Below are positions 14,914 to 24,199 of a DNA stretch of 53,581 bases, in pieces. This stretch comes from an uncultured Pseudomonadota bacterium (GTDB taxonomy: Bacteria; Pseudomonadota; Alphaproteobacteria; Rs-D84). The stretch spans positions 1 through 53,581 of the forward strand of contig CAMYYT010000004.1 of NCBI GenBank assembly GCA_947303585.1, in the 5' to 3' direction. The notes beneath the pieces are model-generated. The model searched no databases and was not told the DNA's origin. It was given only the letters and a program-made list of their open reading frames with translations. Position 1 is the first letter of the stretch, and the number at the start of each line of letters is the position of its first letter. Made by a program: the position numbers and the translations under genes.

Positions 14914-17121
14914 TTACCAACGATTATAACCTGATTTTTTAGCATCCATTTCATCAATTTTATCTTGGATAGCTGTTATTTCACTAAAGTATTCACCCAA
15001 ACACGCACTACAATCAGTTATCGTATTTTTAGCATAACATTTTCTATCATCATCTTTTTTGCTGTCTTTAGTTTTTGTATAAGCATTCGCAGTATTCAAA
15101 TCTTTGGCGATTTGTTCTTTGACAGCCTTGCATCTCTTGGCGTTTACTTCGGCATCTAATTTGCTGTAATTGCTGCGCAAACAATACAAAGTTTCTTCAC
15201 GACTTTTTCCCACACAATTATCAAATTGTGTATTGCTGGTTTTGCTGCTGGATGAAGAGCTGTCTGTACCGGCAGCAACATCCAAATTAACACCTACCAT
15301 CGCTTTCTTTAATTGAATTTCTAATCTGCGGATAGTTGCATCCAAATATTGATATTGTTTATATAATTGTTGCGAAAGAACCGTGGTTTTAAGCCCCAAA
15401 ATTTCTTTGATTTCATTTGCATCGCTGCTGTCGTTTGCATTGTGTTTATGCGCATCACAAATCGCATATACAGAACTTATATACGGACAATCTTGTTCGT
15501 AGGTGTTTTCCCATTTTGTTTTGTTAGGTCCCGTGACACAAATAGCATCTTTTGGATCTTTGCTGTTTAAAGATTTGCTTAATGATTTAGAATGCAAAGT
15601 ATTTTTCATTGTTTCAATCTGCTCAACAGAGCAGTACGATTCCGGTTTTGGATCCTTACATTGTTCATCGGTCCCCTTATAACATTTATCTGGTTCAACC
15701 TGGGATATCCAGCGATCCAATACTTCAAGATCAACCATACCGGTTCCGCCGCGTCTTTTCATCATATGCGCAAACAAAGTGTTATTTTGCAACACCCCAG
15801 AATAGCACGCGATTACCGTTGTATTACCGTTACCACTGGGGTCTTCTTGGTTTACCCAACCGGTATAAACTTCGTCAGCCTCAGTTAACACCTTCTGCAC
15901 AGTACACGGACGACAATTCTTCGCTATGCCACACGTGTAATTACAATGTTCAACCGTGGTACTGATGACTAATGGATTATTCTTATTGCTTACACACGCC
16001 TTCAGACAGGTTTCTTGCACACTTGTAAGTCCACCACAAGATTGTGGTGATGTTGGCTTTGTCCCATCATAGGTATATTCTATTCTATCTCCTGGGGGAC
16101 ATGCGAATTGCGCCCATTGATTACAAGAATTATCCAACATTAAATAGATTTGTGATATATCTACACCCGTACCTTGGGCAGTAATAAGCGCATTATATAT
16201 ATCTTCGACAGTTTTATCGTATGGATCAATAAACGCACGCGCCAATTCACGCCATTTCTTGACACGTGTTGGCCCAGAACAATTATTACCGTGTGAATCA
16301 CAATGTCCATATTCAAAAAGTGTATTTAATGCCTTTTGCGCAGCAACCAAATTTGTTTTTGCGTTTTCTACTTCGGTACAAACCTGACCCGTCAATGTTT
16401 GACGAGATATTAAATCCGTAGCAACACCCCTGTCAATTGCTTCTTGTTGATACGAAGTGACATTTTTATCACCAGCAACATTTTTTTCCGCTGCTTCTGT
16501 TGCAGCAGCCTTCATATCATCTAATGCCTGTTGCTGCTGTTGCGCCTGTTGATTTAATGCAGATTGCAACTGACGCGCAGATTCTTCTTGCTGGCGTTCC
16601 ATTTGTTGTTGCATTTCTTGCATTTGTTGCTGCATCTGTTGCATTTGCTGCGATTGCGCATTTGCAGCAGCCGTCGCCGCTGCCGCATTAGCTTCGGCTT
16701 GGATTCGGGCTGCATCCAGCGCAGCCTGTTGTTCGTTCGCTTTGGCAGCAGCACTTGCCACCAATTGCGCAGACATAGATTCAATTAAATCTTCGCCATA
16801 TTTTTTACATGTTTTATTAGATTTTACGCAACCTTCGACTATCTTTTCTGCAATATCATATTCTGCACAGCCACCATTTCCACATTTTGGTTGCGCACAA
16901 CGCAATATAAGCGCATTACAATTACCAAAATCAACCTTGGCTGTCGAAGAACCATCATAACGGCTGTTTGTTAATGTCGCCCATTGATTGTTATTCGCAT
17001 TACTGGGGTTATAACTTGTTAAATCGTGTCCAGATGTTGTTGCAACCTGACCCGCAGCGCCCGCATACGCAAGCGGTGCACAACATAAAATTGTTGTCAA
17101 AATGCGTGATAAATTCTTCAT
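14914..17121 (-). CDS. Large Cys-rich secreted protein with Gln-rich coiled coil, 735 aa
   Basis: I place the start at the ATG at 17121, where an AAGAGAG site precedes a clear signal peptide (MKNLSRILTTILCCAPLAYA); the open frame runs further up to 17193. Residues ~50-110 carry paired cysteines (GNCNALILRCAQPKCGNGGC). Residues ~115-235 are an Ala- and then Gln/Met-rich coiled coil. Residues ~240-600 contain about 25 cysteines in short spacings, suggesting many disulphides in the periplasm or on the surface. The C-terminus has more CxxC-like pairs (DCSACLGEYF). The family is not known to me. It shares layout (signal peptide, coiled coil, many Cys) with the proteins at 40964 and 44245, but obvious sequence identity is low. 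Confidence 0.8.
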   Translation of the reverse strand: MKNLSRILTTILCCAPLAYAGAAGQVATTSGHDLTSYNPSNANNNQWATLTNSRYDGSSTAKVDFGNCNALILRCAQPKCGNGGCAEYDIAEKIVEGCVKSNKTCKKYGEDLIESMSAQLVASAAAKANEQQAALDAARIQAEANAAAATAAANAQSQQMQQMQQQMQEMQQQMERQQEESARQLQSALNQQAQQQQQALDDMKAAATEAAEKNVAGDKNVTSYQQEAIDRGVATDLISRQTLTGQVCTEVENAKTNLVAAQKALNTLFEYGHCDSHGNNCSGPTRVKKWRELARAFIDPYDKTVEDIYNALITAQGTGVDISQIYLMLDNSCNQWAQFACPPGDRIEYTYDGTKPTSPQSCGGLTSVQETCLKACVSNKNNPLVISTTVEHCNYTCGIAKNCRPCTVQKVLTEADEVYTGWVNQEDPSGNGNTTVIACYSGVLQNNTLFAHMMKRRGGTGMVDLEVLDRWISQVEPDKCYKGTDEQCKDPKPESYCSVEQIETMKNTLHSKSLSKSLNSKDPKDAICVTGPNKTKWENTYEQDCPYISSVYAICDAHKHNANDSSDANEIKEILGLKTTVLSQQLYKQYQYLDATIRRLEIQLKKAMVGVNLDVAAGTDSSSSSSKTSNTQFDNCVGKSREETLYCLRSNYSKLDAEVNAKRCKAVKEQIAKDLNTANAYTKTKDSKKDDDRKCYAKNTITDCSACLGEYFSEITAIQDKIDEMDAKKSGYNRW

Positions 17122-17177
17122 CTCTCTTGGGTGTAATTTTAACATAAAAAAGAGTATGTGTAAAGAAGAAGTTTTTA

Positions 17178-17906
17178 TTATCTGTCTTCCCAATAACAGA
17201 CTATATTCGCATGTTCTATGCCAGCAGTCATTATTTTGTGATGAGTCACATTACCATCAAACGCCGTTTCTATCCTTACTGTTGGCGTAGTCGGATTAAT
17301 TTCATGTTCAAAGTATATATCTATGCCACGCAATTTATGTGTGTTACGAAAATCAAAACCGACGCTTTCTGTTGCCCAGACCGTATAAACCGCATTGTTT
17401 ATATGCTGATTTACATCTATGTCATCAAAACGGCAAGCCATGACGCTTGTTTTTGTTGGAACAAAATCTTTGCACTTATCAAATTCACGATCCCATACAC
17501 GTTCTGGCAAACCAGTCCAATTTGGAATATGATCTGATATACGCGCAGGTCTGCGTGTTTTCAAATCTATTAAAACCCATTGACTTATTGCACGAACTTT
17601 TAACTTTCCACTTATGTCTTTGATTTCAAAATCACGTTCACTGCGCACAGCGCCACTAACGGATGGCCAAGTAGAATAAACCAACATTTCTTCGGCACGT
17701 GGCATATCTACGATATCTACAAACATATGAGTCAATACCCACGCAACATCATGAGAAAGGCAATATTCGCGACCCGCCCCCAGCATTTCTGCATGAGTTC
17801 CAGCCAACCCTTGCAATTTATTCATCAAAGATATTGGACGCAAATAACCATAGCGGTCGCATTGATATGTTTTTAATTTTCTTTCTTTGACTAATTTGTT
17901 TATCAT
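17178..17906 (-). CDS. Acyl-ACP thioesterase (FatA/FatB family)
   Basis: 242 aa with two hotdog domains (~5-140 and ~155-240), the layout of bacterial acyl-ACP thioesterases. The first domain holds YGYLRPISLMNKLQGLAGTH and WVLIDLKTRRPARI. The second has the catalytic motif DIDVNQHINNAVYTVWA, matching the family's N-x-H-x3-N-x2-Y. It releases free fatty acids from acyl carrier protein in the cytoplasm. The ATG at 17906 follows an AGAGAGA site; upstream in-frame codons reach 17975 but would overlap valS. It lies 52 nt downstream of valS on the same strand and may share its transcript. Confidence 0.88.
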   Translation of the reverse strand: MINKLVKERKLKTYQCDRYGYLRPISLMNKLQGLAGTHAEMLGAGREYCLSHDVAWVLTHMFVDIVDMPRAEEMLVYSTWPSVSGAVRSERDFEIKDISGKLKVRAISQWVLIDLKTRRPARISDHIPNWTGLPERVWDREFDKCKDFVPTKTSVMACRFDDIDVNQHINNAVYTVWATESVGFDFRNTHKLRGIDIYFEHEINPTTPTVRIETAFDGNVTHHKIMTAGIEHANIVCYWEDR

Positions 17907-17958
17907 GACGTTTTCTCTCTGTTTATAGTCCCAACCATTATTACATATTATGCCATTT

Positions 17959-20355
17959 TTATGCGTTTTGAGCAACTGTAAAATCTATGTCTGTACCAAG
18001 CACGATTTCATTGGCACGCGCTGCAGATTTAATAAGCCCATGCAAAATTTCTGGTGTATCAGACGAAATAGTCAAAGTTTCAAGTTTCGCACCGTTACCA
18101 ATTTTACGCTCTGTCCGAAGTCCACGAACTTTTTTTAGTATTTCCAATGCAATATTCATCGTTTCAACATCCGTGTTATATTCTTCTTTTGCTTCTGGAT
18201 ATTGTGTCAGATGCAATGTTTCGCCACTTTCGAAATCACGATAAATCTTTTGCCATAATTCTTCGGTAATAAATGGGATAAACGGCGCATACAAACCAAT
18301 TATGTTGCGCAAGACTGTATACAAAGTCCATTGGGCAGATAATTTTGATTCTGGTGAATATTTTTCAGGACTCCAAAATCTGTCCTTGATGAATTCCAAA
18401 TACTGGTCGCAGAATATTTCCCAGAAGAATGTATCAATAGAAGCACGTGCATTGTAATTGTCGTATTTATCCAAATTTTTGCGTGTTTCTTCAATTGCTT
18501 TGTTCAATTCAGCAAGCACCCATCTATCTTCGATAAACCTTTCGCTTACCGGTATTTCCTTTGCAGATTTTGGATCAAAATCAGTTAAATTCATCAACAC
18601 ATATTTAGATGCATTCCACAATTTAGTTAAAAGTTTAGAACCACGTTTAACTTCGTCTTCGTTATAAGGCAGATTAGTTCCAATTGGCGCAGTAGCAATC
18701 CAATAACGCAATGCATCCACACCAAATTTTTCAACCGCTTCCATTGGGTCTGTACCATTACCTTTGCTCTTTGACATTTTCTTGCCGAATTTATCAACAA
18801 CCATGCCATGCATATATACTGTCTTGAAAGGGACATCGCCCATAACGTACAATCCCATCATCATCATACGCGCAACCCAGAAAAAGATTAAATCTGAACC
18901 TGTACACAAATAATCTGTCGGGTAATATCTTTCTAATTCAGGTGTTTTATCAGGCCAACCAAGTGTTGAAAATGGCCAAAGCCCCGATGAAAACCAAGTA
19001 TCAAGTGTATCTGCATCTTGGGTTAATTTTTTACCACCAGATTGCTTAATTGCCTCTTCTTCTGTTTCTGCAACATATACATTTCCTTCTTCGTCATACC
19101 ATGCTGGTATATGATGCCCCCACCATAACTGACGCGATATAGTCCAAGGACGAATATTATTCATCCATGCCATAAACAGATTATATCTGTGGTCTGGTAA
19201 AAATTTTGTTTTTAAATCTTCTGCTGCTTGGATTGCAGGAACCGATAATTTTTTTGCATCGACAAACCATTGTGTTGTTAACATTGGTTCAACCGGTACA
19301 CCACCACGTTCTGAATAAGGTGTTGGAATAACTTTGTCTTCCACTTTTATCATCAATCCAGCCGCTTCGATATCTTCGACAATTGCTTTGCGCGCAACAT
19401 ATCTGTCCATACCACGATACTTTTCTGGCACCACAGATTCATTATTTAATTTCGCATCTAATGTCAAAATACACAAAGGTTCCAAATTATGACGAAGACC
19501 AACTTCATAGTCATCAAAGTCGTGTGCTGGTGTAATTTTCACAGCACCTGTACCTTTTTCAGGGTCAGCGTGTTCGTCACCCACAATTGGAATTTCAATG
19601 TTTGTTAATGGGATAATCGCATGCTTTCCAATCAAATGATTTAATTTTTTGTTTTCTGGATGAACCGCAATTGCTTTGTCCCCAAATAGAGTTTCAGGAC
19701 GCGTTGTCGCAATTTCTACAAAACCACCGTCCGTAAGCGGATATTTAAAATAATAAAATTTACCATGTTCTTCGCGGGTTTCGATTTCCAAATCTGAAAC
19801 AGAAGTTTGCTGTTTAGGACACCAATTCACCAGACGTTTATCACGATAAATTAAACCTTCGTTATACATTTTTACAAACAATTGAGTCACTGCTTTTGAT
19901 AACCCTTCGTCCATAGTAAATCTTTCACGCTTCCATGTTGGCGTCACACCTAAAATATGCAATTGTGTTAAGATTTGCCCACCTTTTTCTGCTTTCCACT
20001 TCCATGCATAATCTAATTTTTCTTTTAACGAAAGCGCGTGTGGATTTATACCTTTTTTAGACAAATCTCGTTCAACCAATAATTGAGTTGCGATTGCGGC
20101 ATGGTCTGTGCCTGGCTGCCACAAAACATCAAATCCAGCCATTCTTTTATAGCGGCACACAATATCAGTCAACACATTATCCAATGCGTGCCCCATATGC
20201 AAATTACCAGTCACATTTGGCGGAGGCATCATTACACAAAATGATTTTTTATTCGAATTTACATCATTATCCCAAAAACTATTTTCATCCCAAAATTTTT
20301 GAATTTTGGTTTCTAATTCACGTGTGTCAATGTTTTTTCCTAAATCAATATTCAT
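17959..20355 (-). CDS. valS: Valyl-tRNA synthetase
   Basis: 798 aa. Class I synthetase signatures are PPPNVTGNLHMGHALDN (~43-60) and KMSKSKGNGTDP (~530). Between them lies the CP1 editing domain, with ATTRPETLFGDKAIAVHP being the usual hydrolytic core, and the C-terminal anticodon-binding helices include FIPFITEELWQKIYRDFE. At 798 aa it is shorter than the ~950-aa enzymes of E. coli type and lacks their long C-terminal coiled-coil arm. A short form is also found in Rickettsiales. It charges tRNA-Val in the cytoplasm. Confidence 0.96.
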   Translation of the reverse strand: MNIDLGKNIDTRELETKIQKFWDENSFWDNDVNSNKKSFCVMMPPPNVTGNLHMGHALDNVLTDIVCRYKRMAGFDVLWQPGTDHAAIATQLLVERDLSKKGINPHALSLKEKLDYAWKWKAEKGGQILTQLHILGVTPTWKRERFTMDEGLSKAVTQLFVKMYNEGLIYRDKRLVNWCPKQQTSVSDLEIETREEHGKFYYFKYPLTDGGFVEIATTRPETLFGDKAIAVHPENKKLNHLIGKHAIIPLTNIEIPIVGDEHADPEKGTGAVKITPAHDFDDYEVGLRHNLEPLCILTLDAKLNNESVVPEKYRGMDRYVARKAIVEDIEAAGLMIKVEDKVIPTPYSERGGVPVEPMLTTQWFVDAKKLSVPAIQAAEDLKTKFLPDHRYNLFMAWMNNIRPWTISRQLWWGHHIPAWYDEEGNVYVAETEEEAIKQSGGKKLTQDADTLDTWFSSGLWPFSTLGWPDKTPELERYYPTDYLCTGSDLIFFWVARMMMMGLYVMGDVPFKTVYMHGMVVDKFGKKMSKSKGNGTDPMEAVEKFGVDALRYWIATAPIGTNLPYNEDEVKRGSKLLTKLWNASKYVLMNLTDFDPKSAKEIPVSERFIEDRWVLAELNKAIEETRKNLDKYDNYNARASIDTFFWEIFCDQYLEFIKDRFWSPEKYSPESKLSAQWTLYTVLRNIIGLYAPFIPFITEELWQKIYRDFESGETLHLTQYPEAKEEYNTDVETMNIALEILKKVRGLRTERKIGNGAKLETLTISSDTPEILHGLIKSAARANEIVLGTDIDFTVAQNA

Positions 20356-20498
20356 TTTGTGCCTCGTCTGATTTGTTTATAAACAGACGAATTTTACACA
20401 ATAAAAAACACAAAATCAAGTGGTCGAACAACAAAAGATTCCTAGTGAAACAAAAACTTAAAAAGCATATTATTTTTATAAAAAACAGGGGGCAACAC

Positions 20499-20861
20499 AT
20501 GAATAAAATTCTTAAAATGCTGGTCAAAGAAGCTATTCACAACAATATGATTTCAACAGTAAAAACTAATCGCGGTGATGAATATAAAATATTCGGCAAA
20601 AACAAACGAGAAATACTGTCTGTGATAAATGGATGGGCAATCAATTATTACAGTTTATTTGTTAATGGGAAAAATATTCTTTCTGTAAAATGGGACGAAA
20701 CAAATAGCAAACCTTTGACGCGCGAACAAAAAGATATGATAGACATCATTAATGCCTGCAAAGAAAAAATAGATTTACAAGAAACTGCACAGACTATGAG
20801 CGCCCAAGAATTAGAAACTGCTAATTTTTTACAACAATCTTTGTGTTCTGTTAGTTCTTAG
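20499..20861 (+). CDS. Hypothetical protein, 120 aa
   Basis: A soluble protein starting at an ATG preceded by CAGGGGG. A longer open frame runs upstream in antisense to valS but has no coding character. Residues ~15-75 look like a small alpha/beta domain (TNRGDEYKIFGKNKREILSVINGWAINYYSL is split here by loops), and the rest is helical and acidic. I do not recognise it. Its last 4 nt overlap the end of comF on the other strand. Confidence 0.6.
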   Translation: MNKILKMLVKEAIHNNMISTVKTNRGDEYKIFGKNKREILSVINGWAINYYSLFVNGKNILSVKWDETNSKPLTREQKDMIDIINACKEKIDLQETAQTMSAQELETANFLQQSLCSVSS

Positions 20862-21580
20862 ATTGCATGAACTACACGACAAAACGAAACGCCGTATACG
20901 GCAGATGCCCCGGCTTTGCGCAAAACACGATTAAGTTCATAAAATGTTGCTCCACTGGTCATAACATCATCTACCAGCAAAATCTTTTTACCACGAATTT
21001 TGTCTTGGTTTACTACTTTGAATACACCACGAACATTTTCTTGTCTTTGCTTGCTGGTTTTATGTCCCATATCTGGTTTATATTTTCGCAAAACAGAATC
21101 TGTATCAAGAATTGCTTTGTAATATTCTGCGATTGGATATGCCAAAAGTGTTGCTTGGTTATATCCGCGCTTGAAAATACGGCGCCACGCAAGAGGCACA
21201 GGCATAACCGTATCTACTTCTAAATTCAAATCACGCAAACAATTTATCATCGCACGCGACATCAAAGTTTTATATTTTAATTGAGACGCATGTTTAAAAG
21301 GCAACATTATATTTTTAGACACTTCATCATAAACACACGCAGAACGTATAAAATCCAAATCACATTCACCAGCCGCACAATGCGGACACATTGGTTTTGC
21401 ACCCAAATCTAAATTTGCTGGAAACGGATACCCGCATTTGAAACATTTGGGATTTGATATCCAATTAAAAGTCGCCCAACAAGATGCACACAAATTACCA
21501 TGACTTTCTACACTTGCGCCACAAAGTGGGCAAATCGGGGGATAAACAAAATCGATAAAAGATTTAATAAATTTTACCAC
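20858..21580 (-). CDS. comF: ComF family phosphoribosyltransferase-like protein
   Basis: 240 aa. The N-terminus holds two zinc-ribbon-like Cys clusters (CPLCG...CASC and CFKCG...CPHC, ~15-70). The C-terminal half has the type I phosphoribosyltransferase PRPP loop ILLVDDVMTSGATFYEL (~195-211), preceded by MPVPLAWRR and KRGYNQA. This is the standard ComF/GntX layout. In Gram-positives ComF works in DNA uptake; in alphaproteobacteria its role is unclear. It starts with GTG and overlaps the end of the preceding gene by 7 nt, so translation is probably coupled. Confidence 0.92.
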   Translation of the reverse strand: MVKFIKSFIDFVYPPICPLCGASVESHGNLCASCWATFNWISNPKCFKCGYPFPANLDLGAKPMCPHCAAGECDLDFIRSACVYDEVSKNIMLPFKHASQLKYKTLMSRAMINCLRDLNLEVDTVMPVPLAWRRIFKRGYNQATLLAYPIAEYYKAILDTDSVLRKYKPDMGHKTSKQRQENVRGVFKVVNQDKIRGKKILLVDDVMTSGATFYELNRVLRKAGASAVYGVSFCRVVHAI

Positions 21581-22878
21581 GACATACTTTTGTATGTCTT
21601 CTTGGACATACTGTCACCAAACATATTGCGTTTTTGTTGTGTCAAAGATTCAAATACCTCATTAGAAATCACACGCAACACAAAAACATCATCACTGCGT
21701 TGGGATAACACAGGAACTATACGCTGTTCAGCAACACCTGTATCCCGTAAAACTTGTTCAACAATAGCCAATCTGCGCGCAGCCAATTTACGTGCTTCTT
21801 TGTCATGTGTCACAGATTCTGGTATAGCAATTTGAATCGCACGCGTCGGTTTATTTACAACTATGGATGCAGTTTGACTTAACAAGTCAAAATTATCACG
21901 CGACAAAGCCGCATCGCCATTTAAAAACGATATTTTTATTTCCAAAGGACGAATATCGCCATCCATTTCAGATAAATCGCGTTGAGCAGTAAAACCTTCA
22001 ATACTCGAACGCATATCACTTGCCACATCGTATCTATCTTCTGTTGGGTAAGTAGATAAATGTTTATTTTCTGATAAATATGTCTTTTTGAAAGCCTTCT
22101 TTAATTCATTAGGAGACATATCAGACATTTTTTTCACAGATGTTAATTTTGGTTCTGCAACAGAATTATTCGTTTCGCGCAAAGCGATTTCTTTTGGTGA
22201 TGCAACAATTTCGCGCCTTAATGAACCAGCACGATTTTCATCTGTTTTATTAACCGCAGGTTTTACATCTGTTTCGCCACTTATCGGTGTTTGAACAACC
22301 ATTGGACGCACATTAGCAATTTTTTCTTGGGTTTGCAATTGTAATGCGGTTAATCTTGAAATATCTTCGCGCAATTGTTTTAATTCTTGCATTGCATCAT
22401 CACGCGAAATACGTGTATCTTCTGTGGCTTTCACAGGTTGCGTTTTCGCGACACGTTGCACAGGCTTAACCTGTTTCACAGATTTTGCAACAGGTTTTAC
22501 GTCCAATGTTTCTTCGGGTAATATAGCATCAGAATTTATCAAAGCAATTTCATCCAAACGCGGCATACGCAAAGGTGCATCACTTTGCGCCCATAAATCA
22601 GAACGCGGTTTTTGCGGTCTTAACACATCTGCGCTTGCAACAACATTATTAGCGGCAACTGTTTTTTGCGCACTGCGCGAAACAACTTTTTTTTGAATCT
22701 TCTCCGGAACAGAGGCAACATTAACCGCAGATACTGCGACAGACGGCTTGACTTCTTCGCCAAACGCAGCGCGTGCAGAAACGATGCCATTTGATACATC
22801 TACAACCGGCAAATATGCACAATATCCGGCATTTACGCACGCAAAAGAAAACAATATATATAACGGAAAACGTTGCAT
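21574..22878 (-). CDS. Secreted OmpA-like C-terminal-domain protein, 434 aa
   Basis: The start is set at 22878, where AAGGAAGG precedes a signal peptide (RFPLYILFSFACVNAGYCA). Residues ~25-290 are low-complexity, rich in Val, Ala, Lys and Pro, with a short coiled coil (~150-185). Residues ~310-420 have an OmpA-like pattern: IKISFLNGDAALSRDNFDLL as the first strand, then EARKLAARRLAIVEQVLRDTGVAEQRI. OmpA domains bind peptidoglycan. The usual Asp/Arg ligands are not obvious, so binding is uncertain. It is co-transcribed with comF through a 7-nt overlap. Confidence 0.7.
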   Translation of the reverse strand: MQRFPLYILFSFACVNAGYCAYLPVVDVSNGIVSARAAFGEEVKPSVAVSAVNVASVPEKIQKKVVSRSAQKTVAANNVVASADVLRPQKPRSDLWAQSDAPLRMPRLDEIALINSDAILPEETLDVKPVAKSVKQVKPVQRVAKTQPVKATEDTRISRDDAMQELKQLREDISRLTALQLQTQEKIANVRPMVVQTPISGETDVKPAVNKTDENRAGSLRREIVASPKEIALRETNNSVAEPKLTSVKKMSDMSPNELKKAFKKTYLSENKHLSTYPTEDRYDVASDMRSSIEGFTAQRDLSEMDGDIRPLEIKISFLNGDAALSRDNFDLLSQTASIVVNKPTRAIQIAIPESVTHDKEARKLAARRLAIVEQVLRDTGVAEQRIVPVLSQRSDDVFVLRVISNEVFESLTQQKRNMFGDSMSKKTYKSMSW

Positions 22879-23004
22879 GTTCCTTTCCTTCCTTAATTCA
22901 ATCATAGAACAAATTCAAAAAGTCAATCAAGCAAAAAATGAATATAAAAATTATATTTTTTAATTTTTGTTTATCAAGGTGGAAACTTTTTATTGATTAT
23001 TTTT

Positions 23005-23100
23005 TACCCCCTCCCCTGGCACTTTGTGCCACCCCCTCCAACGGGGGAATTTTTAATGTTCTCCCCTTGGGGGGAGTACGGTCGAAGACCGGGAGGGAGG
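23005..23100 (+). repeat. C/G-run intergenic element, copy 2
   Basis: Downstream of a gene end, three hairpins follow one another: ggcac-ttt-gtgcc, ctcccc/ggggag and cggtc-gaa-gaccg, set in C- and G-runs. The opening tttttaccccctc and a later G5 run resemble copy 1 at 14815-14850. Nothing coding is seen. Strand is arbitrary. Confidence 0.4.
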
Positions 23101-23102
23101 TT

Positions 23103-23133
23103 ACAAAAAAACCGTCCCCACACAGGGACGGCT
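23103..23133 (-). terminator. Terminator of the phase-variable gene
   Basis: Stem ccgtccc/gggacgg with a 6-nt loop and a T7 tail on the minus strand, 23 nt after the stop at 23156. Confidence 0.85.
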
Positions 23134-23155
23134 TCTTTCTTGGGGAAAGAAACTT

Positions 23156-24078
23156 TTATTCGATGACACTTAATAATATATTTCTTTTTGTCGCATTGTA
23201 TGCCGCCCACGTATACCCACATTTTTCCGAACACTCGTTAGAACACATGTTGTAAAGATTGTCGCCATCCATTATCCCTTCATCAGAGACAAATACCCAT
23301 ACCGATGAATTCGCGTTACACATTTGGCCCCCATTTGGTTTATAACCTGTTACGCGACACCAACAATATCTTCTTTCGCCACTTGCGTTTGTTAATGTAG
23401 TTTCATCCGAGGTCCAATCAGAAACATTCCCACCATACTGTCCATTATGATTATTTCCATTTCGGGCGCTACATATCGTTTCACCAAACAATTCTGTATA
23501 ATCATTGTAATCATCATAAGCACTAAATACAGCTATCCATTGCCCAGGTTCTAAAGCTGCCATTTTTTCATTTGCAAGATTACCCAAGCCCCGGTATGCA
23601 TTATTCACATTCCTAGTTGAACCACCTCCGCTAGATATGATGGCAGCATGGTTCGAGTAGTTACTTACATCAAAACTAGCCATACAACTTCTCACCTTCC
23701 ATCCCCCGAATGTATACCCTGGTCTGGCTGCGGGGGTTGGGGGTGTAAGTGCATCATCATATGTACATGTTGCGGGAATATTATTTCCTGTTAATTGTGT
23801 TCCATTACTATACCATGTTGTATTTATTGTGTTGGCGCTGAAGTCTGGTTCAAGCGACGCGCTGCCATTCGCAATATTTTGCGCACCCAAAACGGTTGTT
23901 GTACATCCCGGGTCGGTTGTTGGTATATTTTCGGCTGATGCAAAATTTGGGAATATTAAAAAGGAAAATGCAAAACAAATCGTTCCGATTTGTTTTAGGC
24001 TTTTAACGAAACTATCTGTGTGTGTGTGTGTGTGTAGAAAACTGCGGCTTTACGCGTGTTGACAAATTTTTTGTTCAT
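23156..24078 (-). CDS. Phase-variable secreted InlB-repeat protein, here in the OFF (frameshifted) state
   Basis: From an ATG at 24078 with an AAGGAAA site the frame reads 13 codons (MNKKFVNTRKAAV...), then crosses a (CA)9 tract (24017-24035 on the plus strand) and stops soon after at TAA. Removing one CA unit restores a single 306-codon frame: a signal peptide (core TICFAFSFLIFPNFASA), then TTDPGCTTTVLGAQNIANG, an InlB/Flg_new-type repeat (ARPGYTFGGW, ~110), and a Cys-rich C-terminal domain (RRYCWCRVTGYKP; CSNECSEKCGY). The portion from 23890 down is fully open. The product is probably surface-exposed or periplasmic. Eight or eleven CA units give ON; nine gives OFF. Transcription ends at the 23103 terminator. 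It lies downstream of murG but has its own start region. Confidence 0.8.
24017..24035 (-). repeat. (CA)9 simple-sequence tract (contingency repeat)
   Basis: Nineteen bases of uninterrupted TG on the plus strand, the only long dinucleotide run I saw in the window. It lies 43 nt into the reading frame of the 24078 gene and its length sets the frame. Confidence 0.95.
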
Positions 24079-24169
24079 TTTCCTTCCCCCCTTGTTGGTT
24101 CGTTTTTTGTTTTCTTTATGTTCCTATGTTATCAAATTTCAAAAATAAATAAAAGTGAAAAATCATATA

Positions 24170-24199
24170 AAAAAACACAGGCTTTTTTAAGCCTGTGTT
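24170..24199 (-). terminator. Terminator overlapping the 3' end of murG
   Basis: On the minus strand an 11-bp stem (aacacaggctt/aagcctgtgtt) includes the last murG codons and is followed by a T7 run. Confidence 0.85.

Noticed and set aside
20088-20498. The upstream part of the frame leading into the 20499 gene
   Set aside because: It is antisense to valS; coding character and a ribosome site begin only at 20499.
23156-23890. Start of the InlB-repeat protein at the TTG at 23890
   Set aside because: That start has no ribosome site and leaves out the signal peptide encoded immediately upstream in the same frame.
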